The translations under genes were made by a program, and so were the position numbers. From the NCBI RefSeq assembly GCF_001426995.1, contig NZ_LMFY01000001.1:2847471-2911470 (forward strand): a DNA stretch of 64,000 nt. The letters run 5' to 3'. Under the pieces are notes generated by a model that did no database searches, was not told where the DNA came from, and worked only from the letters and a program-made list of their open reading frames with translations. Below, in pieces: positions 51,717-61,356 of the stretch (its first letter is position 1; the number at the start of each line of letters is the position of its first letter). This DNA comes from Microbacterium sp. Root553. GTDB taxonomy: Bacteria; Actinomycetota; Actinomycetes; Actinomycetales; Microbacteriaceae.

Positions 51717-53114
51717 CTAGGCCCCGGTGGTGCGCAGCGACTCGAGCACCTGCGGGATGATCTGGTAGACGTTGCCGCAGCCGAGAGTCACGACGAAGTC
51801 GCCCTCACGCGCGACGGATGCCGTGTAGTCGGCCGCCTGCTGCCAGTCCGCGACGTAGTGCACGTGCGCGGGGTCGCGGAATGCGCCACTCACCAGCTCG
51901 CCCGTGACGCCGGGGACCGGATCCTCCCGCGCACCGTAGACGTCGAGCATCACCGTGTGATCGGCGTGGGCCTCGAGCACGTCGGCGAACTCCTGGAACA
52001 TGTGCTGCGTGCGCGAATAGGTGTGCGGCTGCTGGATCGCGATGATGCGACCGGCGCCTGCGAGGGAGCGCATGGCCTCGAGCGCCGCGCGCACCTCGGT
52101 CGGGTGATGCGAGTAGTCGTCGTAGACCGTCACACCGCGTTCGACGCCGTGCTGCTCGAGACGACGCACCGTACCGGCGAAGCCTTCGACGGCACGCGCG
52201 GACTCGGCGAGCCCGAAGCCGACGGCGAGGAGGACCGTGATGGCACCCGCCGCGTTGATCGCGTTGTGCACTCCCGGCACGGCCAGCTGCAGACGGACGC
52301 TCTCGTCGCCGCGACTGATCGTCGCGGAGACGGGCCCCGCTGCCACGATGTCGGTGACGCGGACGTCGGCATCCTCCGCCTGTCCGAAGGTGAGGACGTG
52401 CGGATGCGACAACCCTGCCCCGACCCGCAATGCCCCCGGGTCGTCGCTGGAGATGACGACGGCCTCGGTCGCGGCATCGGCGAAGCGGACGAACGCATCG
52501 TGGAACGCCTCGTCGGAACCGTAGTGGTCGAGGTGGTCCGGGTCGACGTTGGTGATGAGCGCCACGGCCGTGTCGTAGAGCAGGAAGGTGCCGTCGGACT
52601 CGTCGGCCTCGATCACGAACAGCTCCCCCGTGCCCGTCGCACTGGAGATGCCCAGCTGCTCGATGACACCGCCGTTGACGAAGTTCGGATCCGCGCCGAG
52701 TGCCTGCAGAGCCGTCACGATCATGCCGGTCGACGTGGTCTTGCCGTGCGCGCCTGCGACCGAGACCAGTCGGCGCGAACCGATGAGCCAGTGCAGTGCC
52801 TGCGAACGGTGGATCACGTGCAGGCCGCGCTCCTTCGCCGTGACGAACTCCGGGTTCTCGGGCCAGATCGCGCCGGTGTGCACCACGGTGTCGGCATCGC
52901 CGAGGTGAGCAGCATCGTGCCCCACATGGACGACCGCCCCGGCGGCCGCGAGGGCGCGCAGATTGTCGCTGTCGGCGCGGTCGCTCCCGGACACCCGGAT
53001 GCCCGCGTCCAGGAACATCCTGGCGAGGCCGCTCATGCCGGAACCACCGATGCCGATGAAGTGGGCGGAGGAGATCGACTCGGGGATCGGGAGGGAGAGG
53101 TCAGGTCTGATCAT
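51717..53114 (-). CDS. murC: UDP-N-acetylmuramate--amino acid ligase
   Basis: MurC adds the first amino acid to UDP-MurNAc. The 465-residue protein has [19 protein letters not shown] at the N-terminus, [10 protein letters not shown] as the ATP P-loop, and [12 protein letters not shown] in the C-terminal domain. In Microbacteriaceae the first residue of the stem peptide is usually glycine instead of L-alanine, so this enzyme may use glycine; that is inference from family chemistry. A TAGACT hexamer lies 9 nt before ATG 53114 and a strong hairpin lies between it and murG. Confidence 0.96.
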   Translation of the reverse strand: MIRPDLSLPIPESISSAHFIGIGGSGMSGLARMFLDAGIRVSGSDRADSDNLRALAAAGAVVHVGHDAAHLGDADTVVHTGAIWPENPEFVTAKERGLHVIHRSQALHWLIGSRRLVSVAGAHGKTTSTGMIVTALQALGADPNFVNGGVIEQLGISSATGTGELFVIEADESDGTFLLYDTAVALITNVDPDHLDHYGSDEAFHDAFVRFADAATEAVVISSDDPGALRVGAGLSHPHVLTFGQAEDADVRVTDIVAAGPVSATISRGDESVRLQLAVPGVHNAINAAGAITVLLAVGFGLAESARAVEGFAGTVRRLEQHGVERGVTVYDDYSHHPTEVRAALEAMRSLAGAGRIIAIQQPHTYSRTQHMFQEFADVLEAHADHTVMLDVYGAREDPVPGVTGELVSGAFRDPAHVHYVADWQQAADYTASVAREGDFVVTLGCGNVYQIIPQVLESLRTTGA

Positions 53115-53167
53115 GTCGGATTCAGTCTACTTTTCGGTAGGGACGTTTCGGCGGCGCGACGCCGCCG
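53115..53167 (-). promoter_or_regulatory. Hairpin and candidate promoter between murG and murC
   Basis: An 8-bp G/C stem with a CGA loop on the plus strand (CGGCGGCG at 53149-53156 and CGCCGCCG at 53160-53167) is followed on the minus strand by TAGACT (53129-53124), 9 nt before murC. This 62-bp gap is one of the larger ones in the mur/fts run and may divide it into two transcripts. Confidence 0.4.
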
Positions 53168-53176
53168 GAGGCACGG

Positions 53177-54253
53177 TCAGGAGACGCCGAGTGCGCGATC
53201 CACGAGGGCGATCACGTTCTCGGTGCCGCTGCGGGTCCCGACCTTCCCAGCTGCTGCGGCCATCTCAGCGAGCCGCCCCGGATCGTTCAGGACGGGGATC
53301 ACGATGCGGCGCACGGCATCGCCGTCGAACGACGCGTCGTCCAGCAGGCGTGCCGCTCCGACGGCGACGGCCGACGCGGCGTTGAGCCGCTGCTCGCCGT
53401 TGCCCACCGAGTACGGCACGTACAGGGCGGGGATGCCCAGCGCGCTGATCTCGCTGACCGTGGCGGCGCCGGAGCGCGAGACGATCAGGTCGGCGAGGGC
53501 GAACGCGAGATCCATCCGATCCACGTAGCGCCGCAACGCGTATCCGGGCACCTCGGGGTCGACGAGGTCGCTGCGCTCCCCCGTGACATGGAGCAGCTGC
53601 CAGCCGGTGGCAAGGATGTCTCCCCACGAATCCGCGAGCGCGTCGTTGAGGCGCTGAGCACCGAGCGAACCGCCGAAGACGAGCAGCACAGGGCGGACGG
53701 CGTCGAGTCCGAAGTGCACCGCCGCCTCGTCGCGGGCTGCCGCGCGATCGAGCTCGATGACCTCACGGCGCAGAGGCATGCCCACCACCTCGCTGCCGCG
53801 CAGACGGGTGCCGCCGAAGGCGACTCCGGTGGCCGCAGCCCCTCGCGCGCCGAGGACGTTGGCCAGTCCCGGCTTGGCGTTCGCCTCGTGCACGACGAAG
53901 GGCACGCCCTCGCGACGGGCCGCGACGTAAGCCGGAGCGGCGGCGTAGCCGCCGAAGCCCACCACGACATCCACGTCGTGGGCCCGGATGTGGTCGCGGA
54001 CCTGGGCGACGGCGCGGCGGAATCGAGCGGGGAAGGACGTCGCCTGCCGGTTCGGACGGCGCGGGAAGGGCACCTTGTCGACGATCAGAAGCTCATAGCC
54101 GCGGACGGGGACGAGTCGGGACTCGAGGCCCTCGGCGGTGCCGAGCACGAGCACATCGGCGTCGGCATCCCTGGCCCGCAGTCCGTCGGCGACGGCGAGC
54201 AGGGGGTTGACGTGACCGGCGGTGCCACCGCCGGCGAGAAGGTACGAGGTCAC
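53177..54253 (-). CDS. murG: UDP-GlcNAc:lipid I N-acetylglucosaminyltransferase
   Basis: MurG converts lipid I to lipid II on the inner membrane face. The 358-residue GT-B protein has the N-terminal GGGTAGHVNPLLAVAD loop, VGFGGYAAAPAYVAARR, FVVHEANAKPG, and LLVFGGSLGAQRLND. GTG 54253 overlaps the ftsW stop (GTGA). C-terminal nucleotide-sugar motif SRSGAATVSEISALGIPALYVP (shown in part) is intact. Confidence 0.96.
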   Translation of the reverse strand: MTSYLLAGGGTAGHVNPLLAVADGLRARDADADVLVLGTAEGLESRLVPVRGYELLIVDKVPFPRRPNRQATSFPARFRRAVAQVRDHIRAHDVDVVVGFGGYAAAPAYVAARREGVPFVVHEANAKPGLANVLGARGAAATGVAFGGTRLRGSEVVGMPLRREVIELDRAAARDEAAVHFGLDAVRPVLLVFGGSLGAQRLNDALADSWGDILATGWQLLHVTGERSDLVDPEVPGYALRRYVDRMDLAFALADLIVSRSGAATVSEISALGIPALYVPYSVGNGEQRLNAASAVAVGAARLLDDASFDGDAVRRIVIPVLNDPGRLAEMAAAAGKVGTRSGTENVIALVDRALGVS

Positions 54254-55440
54254 CGTGCGACCCTACCCCGCCCCACTGATGCGTTCCGCAGAGGAGCCTG
54301 AGCCTCGACGGCGGGGATGGTGCGGGCGAAGGAGAGCAGCACTCCGCAGGCGATGAGCACGGCGAGCAGCGCGGTGCCGCCCTGTGACATGAACGGCAGC
54401 GGAACTCCCATGACGGGGAAGAGACCGATCACGACGCCGACGTTGAAGACGGCCTGGCCGGTGATCCAGACCGTGATCCCGCCGGCGGCGACGCGGATGA
54501 ACGGGTCGGCCGTCTTGCGGATGATGTGGAAGGCACCGACCGTGAACAGCGTGAAGAGCGCGAGCACGACGATGCATCCGATCAGACCGAGCTCCTCGCC
54601 GACGATCGCGAAGATGAAGTCGTTCCCCGCAGCGGGCAGCCACCCGTACTTCTCCTGCGAGTTGCCCAGACCGACGCCGAAGATCCCGCCCGAGGCCATG
54701 CCCCAGATGCCGTGGATCGACTGGTAGCAGTCCCCTGTGTAGGCCGACATGTCGGAACAGGTCGCGGTGATGCGCCGCATCCGGTCGGGGCTGGTGATGG
54801 CGAGAGCGATCACCGACACGACCCCGAGGAGCACGGGCAGGATGAACAGGCGCAGCTTGACGCCGGAGAAGAACAGGCACCCGAGCAGGACGATCACGAG
54901 CACCATCGCCGTGCCGAGGTCCTTGCCCGCGATGACCGTGCCGATCGCGAGCGCCCCGACGGGCACGACGGGGATGAAGACCTGGTGCCAGGTGCCGAGC
55001 ATGGTGTGCTTGCGCATCAGCACGAAGCCGATCCAGAGGGCGAGGGCGAGCTTGAGGAACTCCGACGGCTGCAGGGTGAAGCCCGCGACCATGATCCAGT
55101 TGCGGTTGCCGCCGTCCTCGATGCCGAGGGGGGTGAACACGAGCAGCTGGAGGGCGACCGCACCGAAGAGCGCAGGCCACGCCATCTTCTTCAGGAAGGC
55201 GATCGGCAGTCGCGAGATCAGGAACATGAGCGGGACGCCGAGGACGGCGAAGATGCCCTGGCGCAGGGCGCCGTCCATCGGATTCTCGCCGCTGGCGACC
55301 GCGGTGGCGCTGGTCGCTGAGAGCACCATCACGAGTCCGAAGATCGTCAGCATCAGCGCGGCCGACGCGATCATGAGGAATTCGGTGGAGACCGGGGTGA
55401 ACCTCCGGCCGAGCGAGACGCGAGCGGCGAGACCGCTCAT
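54250..55440 (-). CDS. ftsW: Septal peptidoglycan glycosyltransferase FtsW
   Basis: A SEDS-family polymerase of 396 residues with about ten membrane helices. SEDS hallmarks are present: QPSEFLKLALALWIGF, AGKDLGTAMVL (the conserved Asp), and the C-terminal NVGVVIGLFPVMGVPLPFMSQGG (shown in part). It works with FtsI (60 kDa PBP upstream) at the septum. It starts ATG 55440, 15 nt after the murD stop, and overlaps murG by GTGA. Confidence 0.95.
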   Translation of the reverse strand: MSGLAARVSLGRRFTPVSTEFLMIASAALMLTIFGLVMVLSATSATAVASGENPMDGALRQGIFAVLGVPLMFLISRLPIAFLKKMAWPALFGAVALQLLVFTPLGIEDGGNRNWIMVAGFTLQPSEFLKLALALWIGFVLMRKHTMLGTWHQVFIPVVPVGALAIGTVIAGKDLGTAMVLVIVLLGCLFFSGVKLRLFILPVLLGVVSVIALAITSPDRMRRITATCSDMSAYTGDCYQSIHGIWGMASGGIFGVGLGNSQEKYGWLPAAGNDFIFAIVGEELGLIGCIVVLALFTLFTVGAFHIIRKTADPFIRVAAGGITVWITGQAVFNVGVVIGLFPVMGVPLPFMSQGGTALLAVLIACGVLLSFARTIPAVEAQAPLRNASVGRGRVAR

Positions 55441-55455
55441 CCCCCGCCTCCGGAC

Positions 55456-56994
55456 TCAGACCGTGAGGGGCGTGCGACCTGAGTCATCGGCGTTCCCCCG
55501 GTCTATCCAGTCCCGCACCGCCTCGGCGAAGCGGTGTCCGCGATCCGCGTAGCCGGAGAACTGGTCGAAGGATGCCGCTGCGGGGGCCAGCAGGACTGTG
55601 CCCTCACCCTCGACGATCCCCGCGGCGATCTCCACGACGCGATTCATGACGTGATCAGTCTCGCCAGCATCCACCTCGAACACCGGGACCGTCGGCGCGT
55701 GTCGCTCGAATGCCGCGACCACCGATCCGCGCTCGACGCCGATCACGACCGCCGCCTTGGCCGTCGCACCGACCGACGCGACGAGCTCGCCGATGTCGAC
55801 GCCCTTGAGGTCGCCGCCGACGACCCAGATCGCTCCCGGGTATGCGCGCAGCGACGAGGCCGCGGCATGCGGGTTGGTCGCCTTCGAGTCGTCCACCCAG
55901 GTGATGCCCGCATGGCGCGCGATGACCTGGATGCGGTGCTCGTCGAGGCGGAAGGACTGCAGCGCGGCGTGGATCGCCTCCGGCTCGACTCCCAGCGATC
56001 GGGCGAGCGCGCTTGCGGCCAGGATGTTCTGCACGATGTGCGGAGCCGCGAGACCGACCCGCTCCAGGTCGGCGACGGTGGTGAGCTCGAGCGCGCTGCG
56101 CGCCCTGTCGTCGAGGAAAGCCCTGTCGACGAGCAGCCCCTCCACCACGCCGAGGTCGCTGGGACCGGGGATCCCGAGGTCGAACCCGACGGCACGCGCC
56201 CCCTCGACCACCTCGGCCTGCTCGACCATGGTGCGGGTCGCCGGATCTGCCTTGTTGTAGACGCACGCGACGCGGGTGTTCCGGTACACGATCGCCTTCG
56301 CATCGCGGTAGGCATCGGCGCTGCCGTGCCACACGAGATGATCGTCCGCGAGGTTGAGACACACGGACGCGTGCGGGTACAGCTCACCCTCGGCGCTCGA
56401 CCGGCCGAGATACCAGAGCTGATGGCTGGACAGCTCGACCACCAGCACGTCGAAGCCCTCGGGGTCTCGCACCGCATCGAGGATAGGCACTCCGATGTTG
56501 CCGCAGGGGGCGGCGCGCAGCCCGCCCTCGACCAGCAGCGACGCGGTGAGCTGAGTGGTCGTCGTCTTGCCGTTCGTGCCGGTGATCAGCACCCAGTCGG
56601 CGGACGAGCCGTCCGCTCGCCGCACCTTGTCGCGCACACGCCAGGCGAGTTCGACGTCGCCCCACAGAGCGATGCCGGACTCCTGCGCCCAGCGGATCAC
56701 GGGATGTGCGGGCGAGAACCCGGGAGAGGCGATGATCACCTCGGGATCGAATCCGCTCAGGGCGGCGGGCACCGTCGCCAGCGGACCGAGCTCGAGGCGG
56801 GCCCCGATCACCGGAAGCAGCCGGGCGTACTCCTCTTCGGCGGACTCGCTGAGCACGAGCACGTCGGCGCCGAGCTCGGTCAGGGTGTCGGCGACCGAGA
56901 AGCCCGTCATCGACAGGCCGAGCACGGCGACCCGCAGGCCGGACCAATCGGCGTGCCAGCTGGTCAACGTCGCGAGCCTGGCGTCAGTCGACAC
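55456..56994 (-). CDS. murD: UDP-N-acetylmuramoylalanine--D-glutamate ligase
   Basis: MurD adds D-glutamate to the UDP-MurNAc peptide. The 512-residue protein has the Rossmann start RVAVLGLSMTGFSVAD, ATP P-loop ITGTNGKTTTTQ, and DDSKATNPHAA. GTG 56994 overlaps the mraY stop by 11 bases; a TTG near residue 10 is an alternative start. If the first stem residue is glycine in this lineage, the true acceptor would be UDP-MurNAc-glycine. Confidence 0.95.
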   Translation of the reverse strand: MSTDARLATLTSWHADWSGLRVAVLGLSMTGFSVADTLTELGADVLVLSESAEEEYARLLPVIGARLELGPLATVPAALSGFDPEVIIASPGFSPAHPVIRWAQESGIALWGDVELAWRVRDKVRRADGSSADWVLITGTNGKTTTTQLTASLLVEGGLRAAPCGNIGVPILDAVRDPEGFDVLVVELSSHQLWYLGRSSAEGELYPHASVCLNLADDHLVWHGSADAYRDAKAIVYRNTRVACVYNKADPATRTMVEQAEVVEGARAVGFDLGIPGPSDLGVVEGLLVDRAFLDDRARSALELTTVADLERVGLAAPHIVQNILAASALARSLGVEPEAIHAALQSFRLDEHRIQVIARHAGITWVDDSKATNPHAAASSLRAYPGAIWVVGGDLKGVDIGELVASVGATAKAAVVIGVERGSVVAAFERHAPTVPVFEVDAGETDHVMNRVVEIAAGIVEGEGTVLLAPAAASFDQFSGYADRGHRFAEAVRDWIDRGNADDSGRTPLTV

Positions 56995-58096
56995 GGGTCA
57001 GCCATTCCACATAGAACAGACCGACCGCAGAGACGGCCAGGAGACCTGCGATGATCCACATGCGCACCACGATGGTCACTTCGGACCATCCGCGCATCTC
57101 GAGATGATGGTGGAAGGGGCTCATCAGGAACAGCCGCTTGCCGCGAGTGATCTTGAAGTAGCCGCGCTGCAGGATGACCGACCCCGAGGCCATGACGAAC
57201 ACGCCGGCGATGATGAAGAGCAGCAGCTCGGTGCGGGTGAGGATCGCCATCGCGGTGATCACGCCGCCGATCGCCATCGAGCCCACATCGCCCATGAAGA
57301 CCTTCGCCTTGGGCGCGTTCCACCACAGGAACCCGATCAGGCTCGAGGCGACCGACGCCGCGATGATCGCGAGGCTGAAGGGGTCGCGGACCTCGTAGCA
57401 TCCGCTGAACGCCGCCTTCTCGACGCCCTCCCCCACACACGACTGCTTGAACTGCCAGAAGGCGATCAGGCTGTAGGCGCCGACGACGATGACCCCGGCA
57501 CCGGCCGCGAGACCGTCGAGACCGTCCGTCAGATTCACGCTGTTGGACGTCGCGACACCGATGATCGCGATCCACAGCAGGTAGAGCACCCATCCGAGGA
57601 TCGCCGCGAAGGCGAACAGGTTCAGCCACGGGATGTCGCGGAACAGCGAGATCGATCCGGATGCGGGGGTCTGATCGTACGCGTTGGGGAAGTTCAGGGC
57701 GACGATCCCGAACGGGATGATCACGACGAGCTGACCGATGATCTTGCGCCATCCCGACAGACCGAGGCTGCGCTGGCTGTGCACCTTCATGTAGTCGTCG
57801 ATGAAGCCGACGGCGCCGAAGCCGACCATGAGCCACAGCACGAGCAGTGCGGAGAGCGCGGGGGTGCCGCCGCCGACGTACGTCGCGGTGAAGTAGCCGA
57901 CCATCGTGCCGAGGATGAAGATGACACCGCCCATGGTGGGCGTGCCGCGTTTGGCCTCGTGGCTCGGGTTCTCGATCGCTTCGGGGGTGCGGATGACCTG
58001 CCCCCAACCCCACTTGCGGAAGAGCCGGAGGAAGACGGGAGTCAGGAACAGGGTGAAGGCGAGCGATATCGCGGCCGCCATGATGAGAGACCTCAC
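56984..58096 (-). CDS. mraY: Phospho-N-acetylmuramoyl-pentapeptide transferase
   Basis: MraY makes lipid I by transferring phospho-MurNAc-pentapeptide to undecaprenyl phosphate. The 370-residue protein has about ten helices with KRGTPTMGGVIFI, GFIDDYMKV, NSVNLTDGLDGLAAG and FMGDVGSMAIGG, and the HHHLE loop (FHHHLEMRGWSE), all active-site elements. GTG 58096 overlaps the murF stop (GTGA), and its end overlaps murD. Confidence 0.97.
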   Translation of the reverse strand: MRSLIMAAAISLAFTLFLTPVFLRLFRKWGWGQVIRTPEAIENPSHEAKRGTPTMGGVIFILGTMVGYFTATYVGGGTPALSALLVLWLMVGFGAVGFIDDYMKVHSQRSLGLSGWRKIIGQLVVIIPFGIVALNFPNAYDQTPASGSISLFRDIPWLNLFAFAAILGWVLYLLWIAIIGVATSNSVNLTDGLDGLAAGAGVIVVGAYSLIAFWQFKQSCVGEGVEKAAFSGCYEVRDPFSLAIIAASVASSLIGFLWWNAPKAKVFMGDVGSMAIGGVITAMAILTRTELLLFIIAGVFVMASGSVILQRGYFKITRGKRLFLMSPFHHHLEMRGWSEVTIVVRMWIIAGLLAVSAVGLFYVEWLTRVD

Positions 58097-59505
58097 GAGA
58101 ACAATTCTCCCAGACGATCGCCGAGATGCCGCAGGCCCACGGAGTTGGACGACTTCACGAGGACCCGATCGCCGTCACGCAGCTCCGTGCGCAGGTACTC
58201 GAACGCCGCGTCCTGGTCGGGGAAGAAGACGGCTTCGCTGTCCCAGGACCCCTCGCTGATCGCGGAGATGAACAGTCGGCGCGCCTCCGGCCCGACGACC
58301 ACGATGCGCTGGATGTTGAGGCGCACGGCGAGCAGTCCGATCCGGTCGTGCTCCTCGCCCGCGGTCTCGCCGAGCTCGCTCATGGCGCCGAGGACGGCGA
58401 CGGTGCGCTCGTCCTGGCCGGTGATCTGCGCGAGGGTGCGCAGCGCTGCCGCCATCGAGTCGGGGCTCGCGTTGTACGCGTCGTTGATGATGCGCACCCG
58501 GTCGTTGCCGAGGGGCTGCATCCGCCAGCGCTCGGCGATCTCGACGGTCTCGAGGCGCGCGACGGCGTCGGCGGTCGACACTCCGAGCACCCGAGCGGCG
58601 GCGATCGCCGCGAGCGCGTTGCCCACGTGGTGCGCGCCGAGCACCTGGAGCCGCAGCGGGATCCGCTCTCCGCCTGCCTCGACCACGCACGTCGTACCCG
58701 AGGCGGTCACCTCGACATCGTGCGCGCGGACGTCTGCGGCATCGCTCTGCCCGAAGCCGACGACCGACATCCCCCGGGACGTCGCCAGCTCGCGCATGGC
58801 GGCGACACGGAAGTCGTCCACGTTGAGCACGGCGGTGCCCGACGCGGTGGCCGCAGAGACGAGTTCGGACTTCGCCTTCGCCGTCGCCTCGATCCCGCCG
58901 AACCCTCCGGCATGGGCCATGCCCACCATGAGGACCACCGCGACATCGGGATGCACGAGACCTGCCAGCCGCGCGATGCTGCCGGGAGCGTCCGCTCCGA
59001 ATTCGCTGACGAGGAATCGGGTGCCGTAGGTGACGCGCAGCATCGTCACGGGCGCGCCCACCTCGTTGTTGTAGGACTTGATGGGAGCGACGGTCTCACC
59101 CTCGTCGGCGAGGATGCGAGCGAGGAAGTTCTTCGTCGTGGTCTTGCCGTTCGAGCCCGTGATGCCCACGATCCTGAGGTCACCGGCGGCGCGGACCCGA
59201 GCGACGACCTCGCGGGCCAGATCCGCGAGGGCGGTCACGGCGTCGGGGACCACGATCTGCGGGATGTCCTCGTCGACCACGTGCTCGACGATCGCGAGAG
59301 CCGCGCCCGCCTCGCGCGCTGCGCCGACGAACCGGTGCCCGTCGGTCTCGGCACCGGGCTTCGCGACGAAGATCGAGCCGGGACCCATCTCTCGGGAATC
59401 GGTGTCGACGATCCCGTCGACGATGGTCTCGGCTGTCGCGGGACCCGCGAGACGGAGATCACCCCCGAGGACGGTGGCGATCTCAGCAAGCGACAGGGCG
59501 ATCAT
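58093..59505 (-). CDS. murF: UDP-MurNAc-tripeptide--D-Ala-D-Ala ligase
   Basis: MurF adds the D-Ala-D-Ala dipeptide, completing the UDP-MurNAc pentapeptide. The 470-residue protein has GITGSNGKTTTKNFLA as P-loop, NEVGAPVTMLRV and INDAYNASPDSM. GGAG precedes ATG 59505. It follows ftsI with a 28-nt gap; in most dcw clusters murE lies between these two genes and it is missing here. Confidence 0.96.
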   Translation of the reverse strand: MIALSLAEIATVLGGDLRLAGPATAETIVDGIVDTDSREMGPGSIFVAKPGAETDGHRFVGAAREAGAALAIVEHVVDEDIPQIVVPDAVTALADLAREVVARVRAAGDLRIVGITGSNGKTTTKNFLARILADEGETVAPIKSYNNEVGAPVTMLRVTYGTRFLVSEFGADAPGSIARLAGLVHPDVAVVLMVGMAHAGGFGGIEATAKAKSELVSAATASGTAVLNVDDFRVAAMRELATSRGMSVVGFGQSDAADVRAHDVEVTASGTTCVVEAGGERIPLRLQVLGAHHVGNALAAIAAARVLGVSTADAVARLETVEIAERWRMQPLGNDRVRIINDAYNASPDSMAAALRTLAQITGQDERTVAVLGAMSELGETAGEEHDRIGLLAVRLNIQRIVVVGPEARRLFISAISEGSWDSEAVFFPDQDAAFEYLRTELRDGDRVLVKSSNSVGLRHLGDRLGELFS

Positions 59506-59533
59506 GACGTCTCCAGGCGCGGCGGGGCGCCGG

Positions 59534-61315
59534 CTATTCGAACTTCGGGAGCGGTGCGTCCATCGGAGTGGAGGACGGCATCACGCGGTAGGTCTTCATG
59601 GTCTGGGTCATCGCCTTCTGGAAGGCCGATGCGGTGGCGGCAGACGATGTAATTCTAGTCGGCTCGTCGAGTGTGACCACGACGACGTACTGGGGGTCGT
59701 CGACCGGGGCGAAGCCCACCATGCTCGTGTAGTAGACGCCCGACTTGTAGCCGCCGTTGCCGTCGGGGATCTGTGCGGTACCGGTCTTGCTGGTCACGCG
59801 GTAGCCGGGGACCTGGATGCGTTCGGCGTTGCCGCCCTGGACGGCGACGTTCTCGAGCATCCGGGTGATGTCCGCTGCCGTCTGGGTCTTGATGATCTGC
59901 TCGTGCGCGGGGGTGTCGGGCGTGACGACGGTGCCGTCCGGCGTGGTGCAGGACTCGATGAGCGAGAGACCGATCTTCTCGCCGCCGTTCGCGATCGCCT
60001 GGTAGGCACCGGCGAGCTGCGGGGCCGTCACCGTGAAGTACTGCCCGAAGGTGGTCGTGTACAGCGACTGGTTGTCCCACTCGCTCGTGGGATGCAGCAG
60101 TCCGCTCGTCTCGTCGGGGAAGCCGATCGTCTTGGTCCCGACGCCGAAGCGCTCGAGGTAGTCGTGGCGCACGTCGGGGCTGACCATGGTGCCGAACTTC
60201 GACAGCGCCACGTTCGACGAGTCGATGAGGGCGCCCGCGAGCGTGTACTGGAAGGTCGGGTGCACGAAGGCGTCGTTGATGACCGCACCGTTCTCGAACT
60301 TCTCGTGCGACGACGCCGACACCGTGGGGGTCGTCATCGTGACGCCGGCGTTCTCCATGATCGCCGCGGCGGTGACCGGCTTGAACGTCGAGCCCGGCTC
60401 GAACGGGTAGGTGAAGAGCTTGCTGCCCCAGGTGTCGGGCGACGAGGCGTTGAGGTCGTTGGGGTCCATGGTCGGCCACTCGGCCGCGGCGCGGATCTTG
60501 CCGGTCCCCACCTCGACCACCGTGACGGTGCCGCCCTTGGCGCCCTGGGTCTGCGCCTCTTCGGCGATCATCTGCTGCATGTACCACTGCAGGTCGCTGT
60601 TGATGGTCAGCTGCACCGAGCCGCCGTCGACCGCGTCGGTCCTGCTCTCGCTGCCCGGGATGACCACGCCGTTCTTGCCGGTGCGGTACGACTCCTCACC
60701 GTCGGTCGGAGCCAGGCACTTCTCGTCCATCTTCTCGACGCCGGCCTGAGCGGTGCTCGTGCCGTCGAGGAAGCCCAGAAGGTTCCCGGCCACGGCGCCG
60801 TTCGGGTAGACCCTGACCTCGCGAGGCTTCATCTCGAGGTAGGAAGAGATCTTGAGGTCGCGCAGCTGGATGTACTTCTCGGTGCTCAGCCCCTTCACGA
60901 GCGGGAAGTACTGCGAGTCGGGGTTGTCCGCGAGCACCGCCGCGACGTCGGCGCGGAGCTTGTCGGCGTCCAGGCCCATGATCTCCGCGATGCGCGTGGA
61001 CGCCTCCGCCCAGGGCAGCGCCGGCGGGTTCTTTTCGTCCTCCTCCAGCAGGCGGATGACCTGCGGGCTGAGCTGCGCGTCGTACACCAGCACGCTCTCG
61101 GCGAGCACCGAGCCGTCGGCGTCGACGATCGATCCGCGTTGACCGGGGATGGCCGTGCCGTGCGCGATGTACTCCATCGACTGGGCGACGTGCTCGTCGG
61201 CCTTGACCACCTGGATGTCCACGAGTCGGACGACGAACGCCCCGAGGACCGCGAGGATCACCGCCAGAGCGACGACCGTGCGTCGCCGAGGCGTCCGGGT
61301 GGCTCGTGTCGTCAT
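59534..61315 (-). CDS. ftsI: Septal penicillin-binding protein (class B transpeptidase, FtsI/PBP2-like)
   Basis: A 593-residue class B PBP with an N-terminal basic segment, one membrane helix (about 13-35), the pedestal domain (GQRGSIVDADGSVLAESV), and a transpeptidase domain with the SxxK motif in PGSTFKPVTA, SSN in DSSNVALSKFG and KTG in TSKTGTAQIP. No PASTA repeats are present. GGAGAG precedes ATG 61315. Its place after ftsL and before murF defines it as the septal FtsI rather than an elongation PBP. Confidence 0.95.
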   Translation of the reverse strand: MTTRATRTPRRRTVVALAVILAVLGAFVVRLVDIQVVKADEHVAQSMEYIAHGTAIPGQRGSIVDADGSVLAESVLVYDAQLSPQVIRLLEEDEKNPPALPWAEASTRIAEIMGLDADKLRADVAAVLADNPDSQYFPLVKGLSTEKYIQLRDLKISSYLEMKPREVRVYPNGAVAGNLLGFLDGTSTAQAGVEKMDEKCLAPTDGEESYRTGKNGVVIPGSESRTDAVDGGSVQLTINSDLQWYMQQMIAEEAQTQGAKGGTVTVVEVGTGKIRAAAEWPTMDPNDLNASSPDTWGSKLFTYPFEPGSTFKPVTAAAIMENAGVTMTTPTVSASSHEKFENGAVINDAFVHPTFQYTLAGALIDSSNVALSKFGTMVSPDVRHDYLERFGVGTKTIGFPDETSGLLHPTSEWDNQSLYTTTFGQYFTVTAPQLAGAYQAIANGGEKIGLSLIESCTTPDGTVVTPDTPAHEQIIKTQTAADITRMLENVAVQGGNAERIQVPGYRVTSKTGTAQIPDGNGGYKSGVYYTSMVGFAPVDDPQYVVVVTLDEPTRITSSAATASAFQKAMTQTMKTYRVMPSSTPMDAPLPKFE

Positions 61316-61356
61316 GGATGCTCTCCGTCAGCTCGGGGTGGTCGGTGGGGTCGTGG

